The notes under the pieces are model-generated. The model did no database searches. It saw only the letters and a list, made by a program, of their open reading frames with translations, and was not told the origin of the DNA. This document shows positions 1 through 11,270 of a stretch of DNA of 64,000 bases, in pieces (position 1 is the stretch's first letter; every line of letters starts with the position of its first letter). Source of the stretch: Datisca glomerata (taxonomy: Eukaryota > Streptophyta > Magnoliopsida > Cucurbitales > Datiscaceae). The position numbers and the translations under genes are program-made. The stretch spans positions 930,001-994,000 of the forward strand of contig QANY01005488.1 in NCBI GenBank assembly GCA_003255025.1, in the 5' to 3' direction.

Positions 1-1480
1 ATAAAAATTCTAAATGAGTCTTTTGATGATACAAGAGAAAAAACCTCTATCTAATCAATCCCTTCCCTCTTAGTGTATCCTTTTACTACCAAATTGGAAG
101 TCTACTGCTTCATTTCTCCTTTTGTCTTTCTTTTAATTTGAAGACCCATCTGCACCCAATCAATTTAAAACCTTCGAGAACCTCAACAAGTTTGTGTACA
201 TCATTCTACGTTGTAGATTGCATTTCATCATTCATTGCCTCAAAATCCACTCATCTGATTGAGTGCTAGAGATAGTCTCATCATAACAAATAGGATCAAC
301 ATAGTTATCAAGCTCCCCTAAATAAGCCATAAAATCATCAGAATTTGCAGGTCTCATATGTATCTATGATCATCTTATTGGCATAGTTGTATTGAACGTT
401 ATCGACTTGGACTGGTAAAGGATCTTCTAGCATTTGGTCATCTTCATTCAACTTCTTAGTACCACATTTTTGTGTAGGTCCTGACTGACTACTAGAGACC
501 TATTGCAAGACAAGTAAAGGCATTATAGTCTAAGCAGGACTATGACTTTAATGTTATTTTTTATCTGGGAAACACCCATGGTCTATAACATCAAGCTCTA
601 AAGCTTTACAGTAATGGACTCAACGACTCTTGAGGCATGGTTAGGACAATATGACTTATACCCCTTAAAGTCTTTTAGGTAACCAATGAAGAAACAATGA
701 TTGGTTTAGTGTCTAGCGTTTTCTCTGTTGGATTGTAAATCCTCACATGACTTAGACAACCGCAAACTTTAAGGTGATTCAAATTAATCTACTCTAGAGC
801 TCAAAGGGAGTTTTTGGAGAGCTTTACTAGGTACTTTATTCAAAATGTACATGGTAGTTTTGACTTCCTCACCCCACAAGTAATCAGGTAAATTAGGTTT
901 GCTCAGCACACTCCTAATCATGTTAGTGAGAGGACCTTTATGGTGCTCAATCACAATATTTTGTTTGGGAGTACCGGGCATTGTTTACTGTGCAACTATA
1001 TCACAAATTTGCAAAGTGCTTTACAAATGGTCTAAAATGTTGACTACGTCCCCATGCTTTCCATAATACTCTCCACCCCAGTCAGATCTCCTAATTTTTA
1101 TTTCTTTTCCTAATTATTTTTCTATCTCAGTTTCATAAATTCTAAATTTATCAAGTGCTTCATACTTTTCATGAATTAAATAAACGTACCTATACCTTGA
1201 GTCATCTTTTATAAATGTGATAAAGTAGTTTATTTCCACATAAGGCAAAAGACAATGCTCCTCAAATATCCGTGTGTATGATTTCTAGAAGATCATTATA
1301 ACGAATGGCACCCTTTCTCTTAGACTTAATTAATTGTCTTTTAATGCAATCAACACAAGTGTCAAAATCTTTAAAATCTAAAGATGTAATATTTCTCACT
1401 TTATAAGTCCTTGAATTCTTTCTTTTCTAATCTTTCATGCCAAAAAGTGGCAATTTTCTTTAGTTAGAACTTTAGTGCCA
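1..1480 (-). pseudogene. copia integrase, hinge and RT start (broken)
   Basis: The clearest block is minus 784-981, which begins MPGTPKQNIVIEHH and continues with LPDYLWGEEVKTTMYILNKV. This is the C-terminal half of a copia integrase core, close to the usual GTPQQNGVAER and YILNRVPSK motifs. Immediately downstream a shifted frame gives the HLKVCGC / YNPTEKTLDTKPI integrase tail. At about 280-1 the hinge and RT entry can be read (EWILRQ, LGADGSSN), with stops in between. The protein would insert retroviral cDNA and start reverse transcription. This copy cannot, because no frame stays open for more than about 65 residues. Confidence 0.7.
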
Positions 1481-1911
1481 ATATTTTCAACATTCATGCT
1501 ATAGTTCTCTATCAATTTTAATCTTTCTAAACCACTAGACAAATAATCATCACCAACGATGCATGGATGAAAGTACATTTGAAAACTTCCATTACTAAAG
1601 TTCAAAGATATCAAGATTGATCAAGTTTTGAAACATACACTAAGTTTAAATGCACAGAAGGAATATAAATTGTATTTTCTAAATCAACACAAGAACCATT
1701 TTTTAAAAAAAAATTCTAATAGTCGGATGAACTCTACGTTGACTCTAACTCCATTGCCTACAACTACTGTGACCTCTCCTTCATCTGGCTTCCATTTGCT
1801 TATGTAACCCTGCAAGTTACTGGTCATTATCAAGCCACCATGAGTCAAAAGGAACATCTATAGCAAAAGACTCAAAGCAAGCACATTACCTCCTACTTTA
1901 TTTTTGTTCTC

Positions 1912-2031
1912 GAGCCAAGACTTGTATTTCGAATAGTCATGTTTTTTGTGACCACTTGACTTGCAGAAATAATAATTTAACTCCTTTTTAATGTCGAGCC
2001 AAGACTTGTATTCCAAATAGACATGTTTTTC
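1912..2031. repeat. 36-bp direct repeat in gag knuckle region
   Basis: The stretch starting gagccaagacttgtatt occurs at 1912-1947 and again at 1996-2031 with few differences, 84 bp apart. It duplicates a small part of the zinc-knuckle region of copia fragment A. It is probably a local slippage duplication. Confidence 0.6.
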
Positions 2032-2725
2032 AATAGCAGGAATGTGAGACTGGCCGGGTTAATTATAAAGTTTTTGTTCTTTTCGCCTTTAAAGTTTGAA
2101 CCTTTATTGTGGTGAAATGGACCTTTATCATTTTGTGGCCGAGACACCAAATTCACTCTCATATTTTCCTCATTTCTGTCTTTCTTCTTCGTGGACACAA
2201 ATAGAAATCAATTTACCGACACCTCATTTTCTTTTTGGTGTAGTAAGAGATTTTTAAATGGTCAAAATTAAAAGGAAGGATGTTTAAGGCTTGATGAACT
2301 ATAATGGGCACATAGATTACAAATTTAAGTTTGTAAGCTTTTTTATTATTTCCTGCATTCCAATAATGTAAGATCAAGACTCTACTTATCCCACCATACC
2401 CCATATTCAAATAACTCTCCATCAATTCTTCAATTTAAGCTTTTCTAGACTCTAGAAATTTTTGTCCTATGGCCGCAAAAAATCTTTTAGCATTGTTCTC
2501 GTCAGGATCAACTCCTTGAAATGACTCAGAAATTGACTTTCTCAACATCATCAGACTCAATTGACTAGTTCACTCCCGGCTCTCTTACTTAACTCTCTGA
2601 CTAGTAGTACTAGATTAAGAGGGCTTAGAGAACTCATATTCATGCAAGGCTATCTCTACTCAATTAAGCCTAAAGCTAGCTCAACATCTCTTTTCCATCT
2701 ATTAAAGTTGTTACGGCCAAAGTCT
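1977..2725 (-). pseudogene. copia gag remnant of fragment A
   Basis: Minus-strand translation from about 2725 gives gag-like text (around FIDGKEML). It continues leftward through lysine-rich stretches (minus 1977-2198, MSTKKKDRNEENMR) toward a degraded zinc-knuckle region (FCKSSGHKKHD) near 1950. Gag forms the retrotransposon particle and its CCHC knuckle binds the element RNA. Several stops break the frame. The assignment rests on order next to integrase and on the knuckle remnant, not on a full-length match. Confidence 0.5.
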
Positions 2726-4410
2726 TAATAGAAAAAAAATTGGTTGTTCACAGTTACATTAGAAACTGCAAAAATAACATGGGCAATAACTAACAATTAT
2801 ATCACAGCATCTTACATAAGCAACAAATCATGAGCGTCCAAGGCAAATAATGTATCTTCTCTTTGTAACAAGTATCCACTACATTTACCCCACACAAGTC
2901 GATTAGTAGGCAGGTTTTCGAAAGTCTATCACCTCTGAACAAATAGACCCCCTAGAGCTAACGTGTTTAGTCTCTTATTAATCGCTCTCTCTTATTCTAA
3001 CATTATTAGCAATTAATATCCCTTTTGGAAGATAATTAATATACTAATAATAGGAACATTAAAACATCTCAGAATCCTTGTGAGAATTTTAATTAATAGT
3101 AACGAACAACTCATTTCGATAGTATTATTTATCTTTACTCATCAAGTTTCACTCATGGACATGGCCACTATACACAAACAACCAAATTAAAAAATTTAAG
3201 TATTAATCATTGAGCAAGCTATTATAGCTTCAAGCATAGAGAAACATTCTACTAAAAGATATCGGACACATGCACCTAGATTTCTTTATGAGAAATTTCA
3301 TCTTCTTTGCCCGACTTATTTTTTATTGGGAATGAAAGGGGTCATAAAAATGAGTTATAACTATTTGCAACGTTCAGTTCTGATTAGATAAACGTGCAGA
3401 TTTCAGTACCAATGAAATTAGAAAACCCATAAGTTCCAAGCTTTAGGTTTTTAAGCGATTCGTAGCAATAGCGGTGTTCTAAAACTCATGCGACATAAAA
3501 TGAAATCCTACATACAGATTTTATGCCCACGAAGAAAAAAAATTTCTTTTACCCTAACTTTCAACTTTTAATAACTTAAATAATAAAGCTTCAATATGTC
3601 ATTGACGCTAAATTTCATTCCTCATTATATTTGCAGAAGATAACTTCCAGTATCATGTAAACACAATTTAACGTTAGATTAAAAAAATCATAAGGGTTTA
3701 ATGATAAGGGTTTCAAATCTAATGTGTCCTGATGCGATGCCACACGTTAAATCTTTATTTCATACTAGATACAAGAATACCGTGATCAATAAATTAAACT
3801 AAAGAACGAAGCACCTGGATTTACCGCCATGATGCAGATAACAGACACTAGGTCTTCCTATATTTATTTTCATTTATCTAAATAGTGGCTATCAATGGGA
3901 CAATCCGCAAGTCTATACACTTATTTGTGACACGCGCGCAGGGGCAAACATGGTAGGGACATTTTTCAATTAGGGTTAAAGCTTTATTAGGCCCTTCTAT
4001 TGAGAAGCCCGCCGGTGATAGGTCACACCATGTTCAATCACATTCAATAAATACAAATATGATATGGACTTAGCCCCACTTATGGGTCAATCTAATATTG
4101 AGTTTTATCAGTCACTTACGAATATATTATTTTAAGGAAAAAAATAAAAAATAGTCAAGAAAGAAAAATAAAAAATAATCACCCAGGATTCTAAAAAAAA
4201 ATCGATGCCATAAAAGAAGCCCGCCTCATCCCAACGAAATTAAGCACAATGTATAGAACGTTTATATAATATATATCGTATAAACTAAAATAAACTGCAT
4301 GTATATATAAGATAAAATATATATTATATAAATAATTATGATTAGAAGCAATTATTTTATAAAATCAAATAAACAATCACATATATAAATTCTAATTAAC
4401 ATTTATATAT
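2726..4410. other. No recognisable gene
   Basis: This is AT-rich sequence without any long open frame, LTR ends or primer-binding site that I can recognise. It could hold the decayed 5' LTR of copia fragment A at its left end. The part after 4130 is mostly A/T runs. I see nothing else in it. Confidence 0.5.
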
Positions 4411-4604
4411 GTCCTCTAACTTTTAAACTAATATTTTTAGTCTTCTAACTTTTAAAAATGATTTCATGTGATTCTCTCATTTAATCCTGTTAAATAATCA
4501 GTTGAGATTACTGGCGAAAAAATTGACTGGGCGACGACGATGCTGATAGGACATCAAATTCCCTGAGCCCCAAGTGTAAACTCACCTTTTTTTATTCAAA
4601 GTTT

Positions 4605-5267
4605 AAGTTAAGCTTGTTTTTCAGATTTATTAAGATTCAATTCTTTTTTTTTTATTCACAAGTTTTTATAATTTATCAATTGCAGGCTAATGGATGAATC
4701 ATTCTCAATATCTTTCCGCCATAGTAAAAAAGTTCAAATTCCAGCCCAGGTTTATGAACAAACACATTCATTCTCTTGCTTGAAAAGCTTGTAGCTTCTG
4801 CTAAGTCCATCTTTCCTGCCAATGTATCCACACCCAAACGCACATTTCTTTCCGGCCAATTAGTAGTAGATAAACACATGTAAATCATCAAACAACATAT
4901 AGACAATTAAAAAGAATTTGAAAATTTGACAGAAAAAGAATTCAAATTTGATAAGAATGGCGTAGTCGATTTCAAAAGAAAAAACAAATGAAAATGAAGA
5001 AATGAAGAAAGTAAAGAATTAAAAGTAAAAAAGAGGCTAGGACACAAATGAATTTTTTTTAATATCTGAAACGAAAAAATCAAGAATTAAAAATCAAAAA
5101 ATATATAAGAGTAGTGGAAGGAAAAAGTTGACCTCTCCAACGTCGGTAAAGTTTCCACCATAGAAGCCACCGTCTGGCGAAGCCGTATGAGGTGTCGACA
5201 TCCAACAAAACTAAAATGAAGCATGACACCATGAGGGGAAGTTTGTGAATGTCGAGCTTCTTGAGTG
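4605..5267 (-). other. Interior of the possible Mutator-like element; exon-like patch
   Basis: This less AT-biased segment lies between the left inverted repeat and the copia insertion. Minus 4676-4906 reads continuously for 76 residues, including GVDTLAGKMDLAEATSFSSK, and looks more like a real exon than chance translation. I do not recognise the protein. A second open stretch lies at minus 5080-5412, but its upstream part is inside the copia LTR, so it is not one gene. It may be a gene piece captured by the element, or an untranslated spacer. Confidence 0.3.
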
Positions 5268-5272
5268 AATAA
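5268..5272. repeat. Target site duplication AATAA (left)
   Basis: The five bases AATAA directly precede the left LTR. They match the five bases directly after the right LTR. Confidence 0.85.
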
Positions 5273-5524
5273 TGAAAGTTTACAGAAGGCGAGGGTAAAA
5301 GGCAAGAAGAAGGAAGACGAAGATGAAAAAGAAAGAGAGAGAGCAAGAAGAGAGAAACCGAATAAAAGAATTCCTCAACTATTTTCATTAACCAAAAGCA
5401 AAATAATAACAAAATTATTTATACAATAGAGAGATATGCCAAGCTAACCAACTAACAGTTAGAGTAAATAAGGAAAGCGAAATGTGAGTATGCATGAACT
5501 GCATGCAAACGATTACAACTAACA
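5273..5524 (-). repeat. 3' LTR of copia element B
   Basis: This 252-bp LTR starts tgaaagtttaca and ends aactaaca on the plus strand. It aligns over its whole length with 13420-13675, with small indels and scattered substitutions. On the minus strand it follows the polypurine tract, so it is the 3' copy. Confidence 0.9.
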
Positions 5525-5541
5525 GGCCCCCTCAAACTGAT
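5525..5541 (-). promoter_or_regulatory. Polypurine tract of copia element B
   Basis: Read on the minus strand this is CAGTTTGAGGGGGCC directly before the 3' LTR. It is the expected plus-strand DNA primer of an LTR retrotransposon. Confidence 0.75.
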
Positions 5542-5559
5542 GATAAGTGCAAAGGAAGC

Positions 5560-7180
5560 AACAGTTTGGATCTAATAGAGCTAAAAGTAGCAAAAGGGAG
5601 AGCCTTAGTTAGAATATCAGCTAATTGATCATGGGAGCTAATATAACTAACAATCGAATCCTTCTTGGCAACTTTTTCTTAAATGAAATGATAGTCAATT
5701 TCGTTATGTTTGGTTCAGGCATGAAAGACATGGTTCGAAGTTAGGGATATACCTGATATGCTACCACACCAAAGTTGAGGAGGAAACTTTAAGGGAATAT
5801 GCAGATCTTTAAGAAGCTGTTTTATCCACGAGACCTCTGGAGATGTGTTAGCAAGATTCCCATACTCGACTCCTGTTGTTGATCGATCAACAATGCTTTG
5901 CTTCTTGGCAGACCAAGGTATTCGATTTTTGCCAAGAAATATGATAAAACCTGAAGTTGAGCGTCTTACATTTGATCTCCTGCCCAATCTGCGTCAGTCA
6001 ATACATTGATGCAAAGATTGCTCTTCTTAAACAAAATCCCATGATCTAATGTTCCCTTGACATACCTAAGTATGCATTTGACAGTAGCTAGATGCAAAGA
6101 AGAGGGATTGTGCATGAACTGACACGCTTTGTTTATAGCAAAAGTGATGTCAGGATCGAGTAAATGTGAGATACTGCAGTCCTCCAACAAGCATTCAGTA
6201 AGCAGTAGGATTTGTAAGAAGAGCTGCAGATTTTTCATGAAGATTAGCATTAGTAGACATGAGAGTTCTACAAGGTTTGTCATTTGTTAACCCTGCTTTA
6301 TCAAGAAGATTGAGAACATATTTTTACTGGTAAACATGGATTCCAGTAGTTAACTAATTAACCTATAAACCAAGAAAATATTTGACATATTCAAGATCTG
6401 TCATTTCAAATTCAGTGAAGATTAGTAACAAGATTAGAGATAGCTTTTAAAATAGTTCCAGCTATTATTATGTCATCAACATATAATAACAAATATACAG
6501 TAAAAGTAGCAGATTTATATATGAAGAGAGATGTGTCAGCAGAAGAGGATGTAAAGCCTAACTTGTGAGATAAGAAGTAAATCTCTCAAACCAAGCTCTA
6601 GGAGCCTGTTTGAGCCCATATAATGACTTATGGAACCTACAAACATAGTCAAGGTGTTCAGAGTCTACAAATCCTTGAGGTTGACTCATATATACCGCTT
6701 CTTATAGGTTACCATGGAGAAAAGCATTCTTCACATCTAATTGATTCAAAGGCCTTGAAAATTGAGTAGCAAGGGAGAGAAGAAGTCTTATAGTGGTTAA
6801 TTTAACATATGGACTAAATGCCTCAGCAAAATTAAGGCATGGTTGTTGGTGGAAGCCTTTGGCAACCAATCTAGCCTTGTATCTTGTTATGGTTCCATCA
6901 GCATTGTGGTTTAACTTGTAAATCCGTTTACAGCCTACCAAATTTTTATTTGCAAGGAAAGGAGTTAGAGACCATGTACCTTATCTTTGGAGAGCATTGA
7001 ACTCATCCACCATTGCATTTCTCCATTGTGTAGACTTAGATGCTTGACTGTAAGAAGTAGGTGTTGTTTCTGAATTATCTTGTACAATGGGTTGTGATGA
7101 AGAAATATAAACTCTTTTCTTATTGATCCTAGACTTGGATCGAGCCTGTATTCAGTGAGTATTACATGTTTGATCACAAG
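5560..7180 (-). pseudogene. copia RT and RNase H of element B (broken)
   Basis: Minus 6702-6941 carries RT text (RYKARLVAKGFHQQPCLNF and the NQLDVKNAFLHG motif, whose usual first catalytic aspartate is present). Minus 5966-6283 carries the RT/RNase H connection (RPDITFAINKACQFM, DADWAGDQ). Minus 5715-5987 continues in another frame with RRSTSGFIIFLG, the copia RNase H core. The frame breaks near 5970 and there are stops in the central RT. The region 6965-7177 is the low-complexity hinge before RT. The product would copy element RNA into cDNA, but this copy is inactive. Confidence 0.85.
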
Positions 7181-7637
7181 AATTAGAAGGAATAGTTAAG
7201 GTAGGAGGGATAGTACTGGATATACCAAAAATTAAAGCATTAGTTTAGTCATTTTGGATTGGAGGAAGATCAATACTGATAGAGGAGATTAGTATCATAT
7301 TAGGTGGAAGCTCAGTTGTTATATTATCATTTGATGAGTAGTATTACAGGGGCCATAGTTGTAATAGTATTAAGAGCTTGATTCACAGTAGAAGAATTGG
7401 TGAAGAAAGGTAAGTATGTCATAGGTATATCAGTGTGATTTTGAAATGGGGAAAGTGAGGTGACAGCAGGTTTGTTTTCCATAAAAGGAAAGCAAGCCTC
7501 ATAAAAAATTACATGTCTAGTTGTGATAATGTTGTTAGTGACAAATTATAACAAATGTATCATTTAGAATGCATAGAACAACCAAGAAAAACATGTTGTG
7601 AGGACTTAGGTTGAAGCTTGTTCGTGTTATATGATTT
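7181..7637 (-). pseudogene. Integrase C-terminal part of element B (left of insertion)
   Basis: Minus translation to the left of the CACTA insertion gives KLQPKSSQHVFLGCSMHSK, then MRLAFLLWKTN, the usual tail of a copia integrase (VFLGYS.. and the conserved FYE/FP segment). Stops interrupt it. It continues the integrase that is cut off at 11274, so joining across the transposon restores gene order. This shows that the transposon came after the retrotransposon. Confidence 0.7.
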
Positions 7638-7640
7638 TAG
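7638..7640. repeat. CACTA target duplication TAG (left)
   Basis: The three bases TAG precede the left CACTA end, and the same TAG follows the right end at 11271-11273. Three-base duplications are typical of CACTA (En/Spm) transposons. Confidence 0.8.
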
Positions 7641-7664
7641 CACTACAATAAATATGACATTCTA
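7641..7664. repeat. CACTA terminal inverted repeat (left)
   Basis: These 24 bases start CACTACAATAAATATGAC and pair with 11247-11270 in inverted orientation with one mismatch (base 9, T versus G). Confidence 0.9.
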
Positions 7665-8883
7665 CAAGAGGCAGAAAACCTTATGAAAAGAAATCCACAT
7701 GGTTCTCACGGCACTTATGACAGTCCCTCATATTAAAAGTTTACATTTTTTGCAAGGCGCAATGCATCATGTGAAGAACCCTGTAATCTTTCACCTTTTG
7801 CAGGGCTTTTCGACTCCTGTATAACATTATTTAATAGGGTTTTCGAACCCCTGTTAATGTATTCAGCATGTGTTTCTAATACTTGTGAATTAACTAGGGT
7901 TTCCAATACTTTTAGTGACGTTTTATAAATGCTATTTTTTATACTCAATTTACATGTACATGATTTACATACATATTTAATACATTGAAAATTATATAAC
8001 TACATCAATGAAACGTATAATAACATCAATATTTTATTTCACTTGCACAAAAGTACAATATGAAAGTAAAAAATATCCAAAAGTATCATCACTAAGTCTA
8101 ATCATCTACATATCATCATCATTTGTTCTAAAAAGTTAAAAACATTTAAATGTTTCACAAAAGACTACAAAATAACCTCAAAAGTTTACTAAAATATCAT
8201 ATAAAGCCTAAAGTCTGGTTCTTCAAACGTTGAACATCCATGTTCAATGATCTCAAGTCATTGTAGATCATGTATTTTAAAGAGAACTAAGTTACCAACA
8301 TTGAACTAAGTTAACACATTAAAAATTATGTATAAATGCATGCTGAATTTTCAGACATGATGATGATAAACATTAGAGTATGAAACTTTCTATAAAACTG
8401 AATTTAATATACTGAAAGGTCCTTATACTTGAATAGTCCCATTTACTAAATTTCTAGACCTAAGTTAACACATTAAAGGTCATTATACATGAATAGTCCA
8501 ATTTAAAACTAACGGGATTCAAGATTTTGGCCAAAAAAATTGAACATAAAGATGCATGTACCTGATTGACATCATTGATGTTTTTAATTTTGCATTAGGA
8601 ATAAGAGCAACCAGGAGGACCAAAAACTCATACCACTAATAATCCAAGCTGACTATGATAAAAGTAAAGTCAAATCTAGAAACACAATACTCTTCAGTTT
8701 TGTTAAGAAATGGATTGAGTGACACAGAAGTAAGCAGAAAAGAATAACAAATACTCTTCTAAAAATTTATCTGACAATAAACTGTTGTTCATAATAAATA
8801 TTTATCACGGATCCAGTTGTGTTCGTCTCAAGCATCATTTTTTCCCCTTATGTTGCATATCCATCATCTCCAATCAACGAGAG

Positions 8884-9420
8884 TGCTCTTTTTGTGCAAT
8901 TCCGCACAAACAATATCACTTCAAAGTGGCCAATTTTTGTAACCACAATCAAACCAACATGAATAAATCATAAGCCACATATTAAAATCACAAGCAAAAA
9001 GAAGAAATTCCATAGTATAGAAGAAGAAACAAGCTCACCTCTGTCAGGAACAAAAATCAATCCACTTCGTGCACTAAAATTAGCAACAACATATATATAT
9101 ATATATGTGTGTGTATGTATAATATGTGTGTGTATATATATATATATGTCTGTCTTTGTTTGTGTGTGTAAAACAACTATTTGATTGTTATTTTTTCAAC
9201 TCATGGCAAGAAAAAAGTTCCAATACAACATTAGTTCTAAAACAATAAACATAAATGCTCTTTTTGTGTAATTCTGCACAAACAATATCACTTCAAAGTG
9301 GCGAATTTTTGTACCCACAATCAAACCAGCAAGAAGAAATCATAACCCACATATTAAAATCACAGGAAAAAAGAAGAAATTCCATAGTATAGAAGAAGAA
9401 ACAAGCTCACCTCTGCCAAG
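8884..9420. repeat. 166-bp direct repeat inside the CACTA element
   Basis: The segment from about 8884 to 9050 (tgctctttttgtgcaatt ... caagctcacctctg) recurs at about 9256-9420 with only scattered differences. The spacer holds a TA/TG microsatellite (9091-9170). On the minus strand both copies contain CAGAGGTGAGC, which has the form of an exon end followed by a GT donor. The unit may therefore come from intron/exon sequence of a captured gene. I cannot say which. Confidence 0.75.
9091..9170. repeat. TA/TG microsatellite
   Basis: Runs of AT dinucleotides alternate with GT dinucleotides (atatatat, gtgtgtgt, tatatata, tgtgtgtg). It is simple sequence without coding content and lies between the two copies of the 166-bp repeat. 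Confidence 0.85.
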
Positions 9421-9916
9421 AACAAATGGATATATATACCAGGATTGAACATATCTATGATATACTAACATACTTAGAATAGCACAACTTTATGAACCTC
9501 TTCAACCAACCAACCTTATTAAGTAAAATGAATGGCACAACTTACAAAAAATCCCATCATAAAAATCAATTTGAAAAACAAATGTACTCATTTTTTATAA
9601 ATTATATATATTACACATATATATCCAAAATTTAACAGTAAACTTTCGGATCTTGCTACAGCAGTTAGCCTAAGCAATAAAATCACAACATCGAAAAGAT
9701 GGAAAACAAGGCAAGAGAGTAATTAAAGAAAATCTTCATAAATCGGATAGCCAAACTAACTTGTATAGTAGACAACACTTTTGATGATAAAATCTGTCTT
9801 CTTTGACATCCTAGGAGAAGGATATTTCCATAGCTTGGACAATAACTTAGCTACATTCTGTTGACTCCATATTGCCAAGCATATAAATATGAATCCAGAT
9901 GCAATGAGGGTCTATA

Positions 9917-10607
9917 TCACTCGATAACATAGTTGGGAGCCACAACGAGAATTCTGTCATTTCTAGATACTGTTGATGATTGCCCAGCAGCTTCACCCTC
10001 TGCTATCTGCCAACCATCATCTATCACTACCAAATGACCTTCTCTTTTAATCAAACTCTTCATTTCAAAATTTTCACTAAAGAGCCGTGTACTCGAATAC
10101 TCTCTGTTTAGTTAGTTAGTATATCATACAAGGCCTTCGTAGTTATACTTTACCTCTATAATAGCTATAACTTTGGAGACCTCATTTGTTGACTCATCCA
10201 TGGAGCTGTAGTTATTTTTCTCATTTTGATGACACACACACCATTTAATCAAATCTTTCTGGCTCATTCCAGCCAATCCAGATCCTATGAAAGAAAAAGT
10301 AGAGCAAATATTGACTAGTTTAGATGACTTCACTACTGGAACTTTAATACTGAAGTAAATCCAGTGCTTCAAAACTTGCATCTTGAGTTGAAAAACACAA
10401 ATAAAATACTTATACATTATATATTGAGAAAAAGAAGAGTGTTTGCTGGTTACCTTCTTGCATCATAGCTTTTTCATGCTGTGTGAGGCACATGACAAGG
10501 GCTTGGGTAACCGTCTGAAAATATTCATCACTTATCACAAGTTTTCTTCCATGTTTGCTTGCAGTGCCTGATCCATTTTCTACAACAACGAAATCTAATT
10601 CCAACAC
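9917..10607 (-). pseudogene. MCM6: Captured MCM6 C-terminal gene fragment, three exons
   Basis: MCM6 is a subunit of the MCM2-7 replicative helicase; its C-terminal domain is a winged helix. Exons read on the minus strand are 10607-10454 (SKHGRKLVISDEYFQTVTQA ... MMQEG), 10284-10154 (SGLAGMSQKDLIKW ... NEKNNYSSMDE ... VIAIIE) and 10057-9917 (SLIKREGHLVVIDDGWQ ... RILVVAPNYVIE, then TGA). Introns begin GT (10453, 10153) and end AG (10285-10286, 10058-10059), and phases agree: a glycine codon is split across the first junction. No stop interrupts the recognised exons. The AAA+ ATPase part is absent, so no helicase activity is possible. The 5' end of the first exon is uncertain and may extend past 10607 with a frameshift. 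Recognition is from memory of plant MCM6. Confidence 0.88.
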
Positions 10608-11246
10608 TTATACGCAGAGCCTCAAGTCTGGCCAAGTAATTTGATGAACCAAAAAAAAATTAAAGTGTTTCATTCAGTAAATTGATCGAACAAGTTATGA
10701 GCATATGAGTATCGAAGTTTCATATGAATGAATTGGAGAAGAGAAAATAGAGAATTACTAAGCCAAGAAAATATATAAATGTAATAAAGATTAATGAAAA
10801 TGTTGGCATTGATCGAAGAAATACCTGGAAATTTGATGAAAATAACTGGTATTGCTTCATAACTTCAAGTTTTTCATAAAACAACTAACTACCTACCAGG
10901 GCTTACCTCAATCGTGCAGAGAAAAAGAGAAAAAAACAGCCCCAACAGTGAGAAATTATGAGATCAAGAGAGAGAAGGACCAGAGCTAAAAATTTGAGAA
11001 TCTGAAAATTTGAGAGGAATCGGGTGAGAGAGGCAACGATTTGAGCTTCTCTCTAAAAACCAAATATTTGAGCTTCTGAGGGAGCTCGAGAAGGAAACAG
11101 CTTTCCCTTTTCTCCAATTTTATTAAGTCTTGCTTTTATTTAATTTGCCCTCCCGCCATTTTTTACTTTTTACAAGAATTATTTTTACTTGATTCTTAAA
11201 AACTCTTGTTGTTTTGAGTTTTTAACAATAGGAGACGGTAAACCCT
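10608..11246. other. CACTA right subterminal region
   Basis: No protein is recognisable. The sequence between the MCM6 exon and the right end contains gaga-rich stretches and no long frame. It may hold remaining MCM6 intron or a captured 5' untranslated region (ctcgagaaggaaacagc near 11085), but nothing proves this. Confidence 0.4.
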
Positions 11247-11270
11247 TAGAATGTCATATTTCTTGTAGTG
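11247..11270. repeat. CACTA terminal inverted repeat (right)
   Basis: The reverse complement starts CACTACAAGAAATATGAC and matches the left end at 23 of 24 positions. TAG follows directly. Confidence 0.9.

Larger units (their letters stand above)
1..2725 (-). mobile_element. Ty1/copia fragment A, open at left edge
   Basis: Reading leftward on the minus strand, the order is gag remnant, CCHC region, pre-integrase, integrase, hinge and the start of reverse transcriptase, which is the Ty1/copia order. The rest of RT and RNase H lie outside the window. I could not find a 5' LTR or tRNA primer-binding site to the right of gag, so the 5' boundary near 2725 is only where gag-like translation stops. 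Frames change and stop codons are frequent throughout, so the copy is dead. Confidence 0.75.
7641..11270 (-). mobile_element. Non-autonomous CACTA transposon carrying MCM6 exons
   Basis: The element is 3630 bp. It begins cactacaataaatatgac and ends with the inverted complement of nearly the same text (23 of 24 terminal bases agree). It is bounded by TAG duplications. CACTA-type ends and 3-bp duplications define the En/Spm (CMC) superfamily. I see no transposase frame. Inside are three exons of the MCM6 C-terminal domain (minus strand), a 166-bp direct repeat, and a TA/TG microsatellite. It is thus a Pack-type, gene-capturing, non-autonomous element. It sits inside the integrase of copia element B, so it is the younger insertion. 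Confidence 0.9.

Noticed and set aside
5080..5412. 110-residue minus-strand frame spanning the left end of copia element B
   Set aside because: It crosses the LTR border and target duplication, so it joins sequence of two origins and cannot be one old gene.
8785..8973. Small plus-strand frame inside the CACTA element
   Set aside because: It overlaps the 166-bp direct repeat but the second copy does not keep the frame, and there is no family resemblance.
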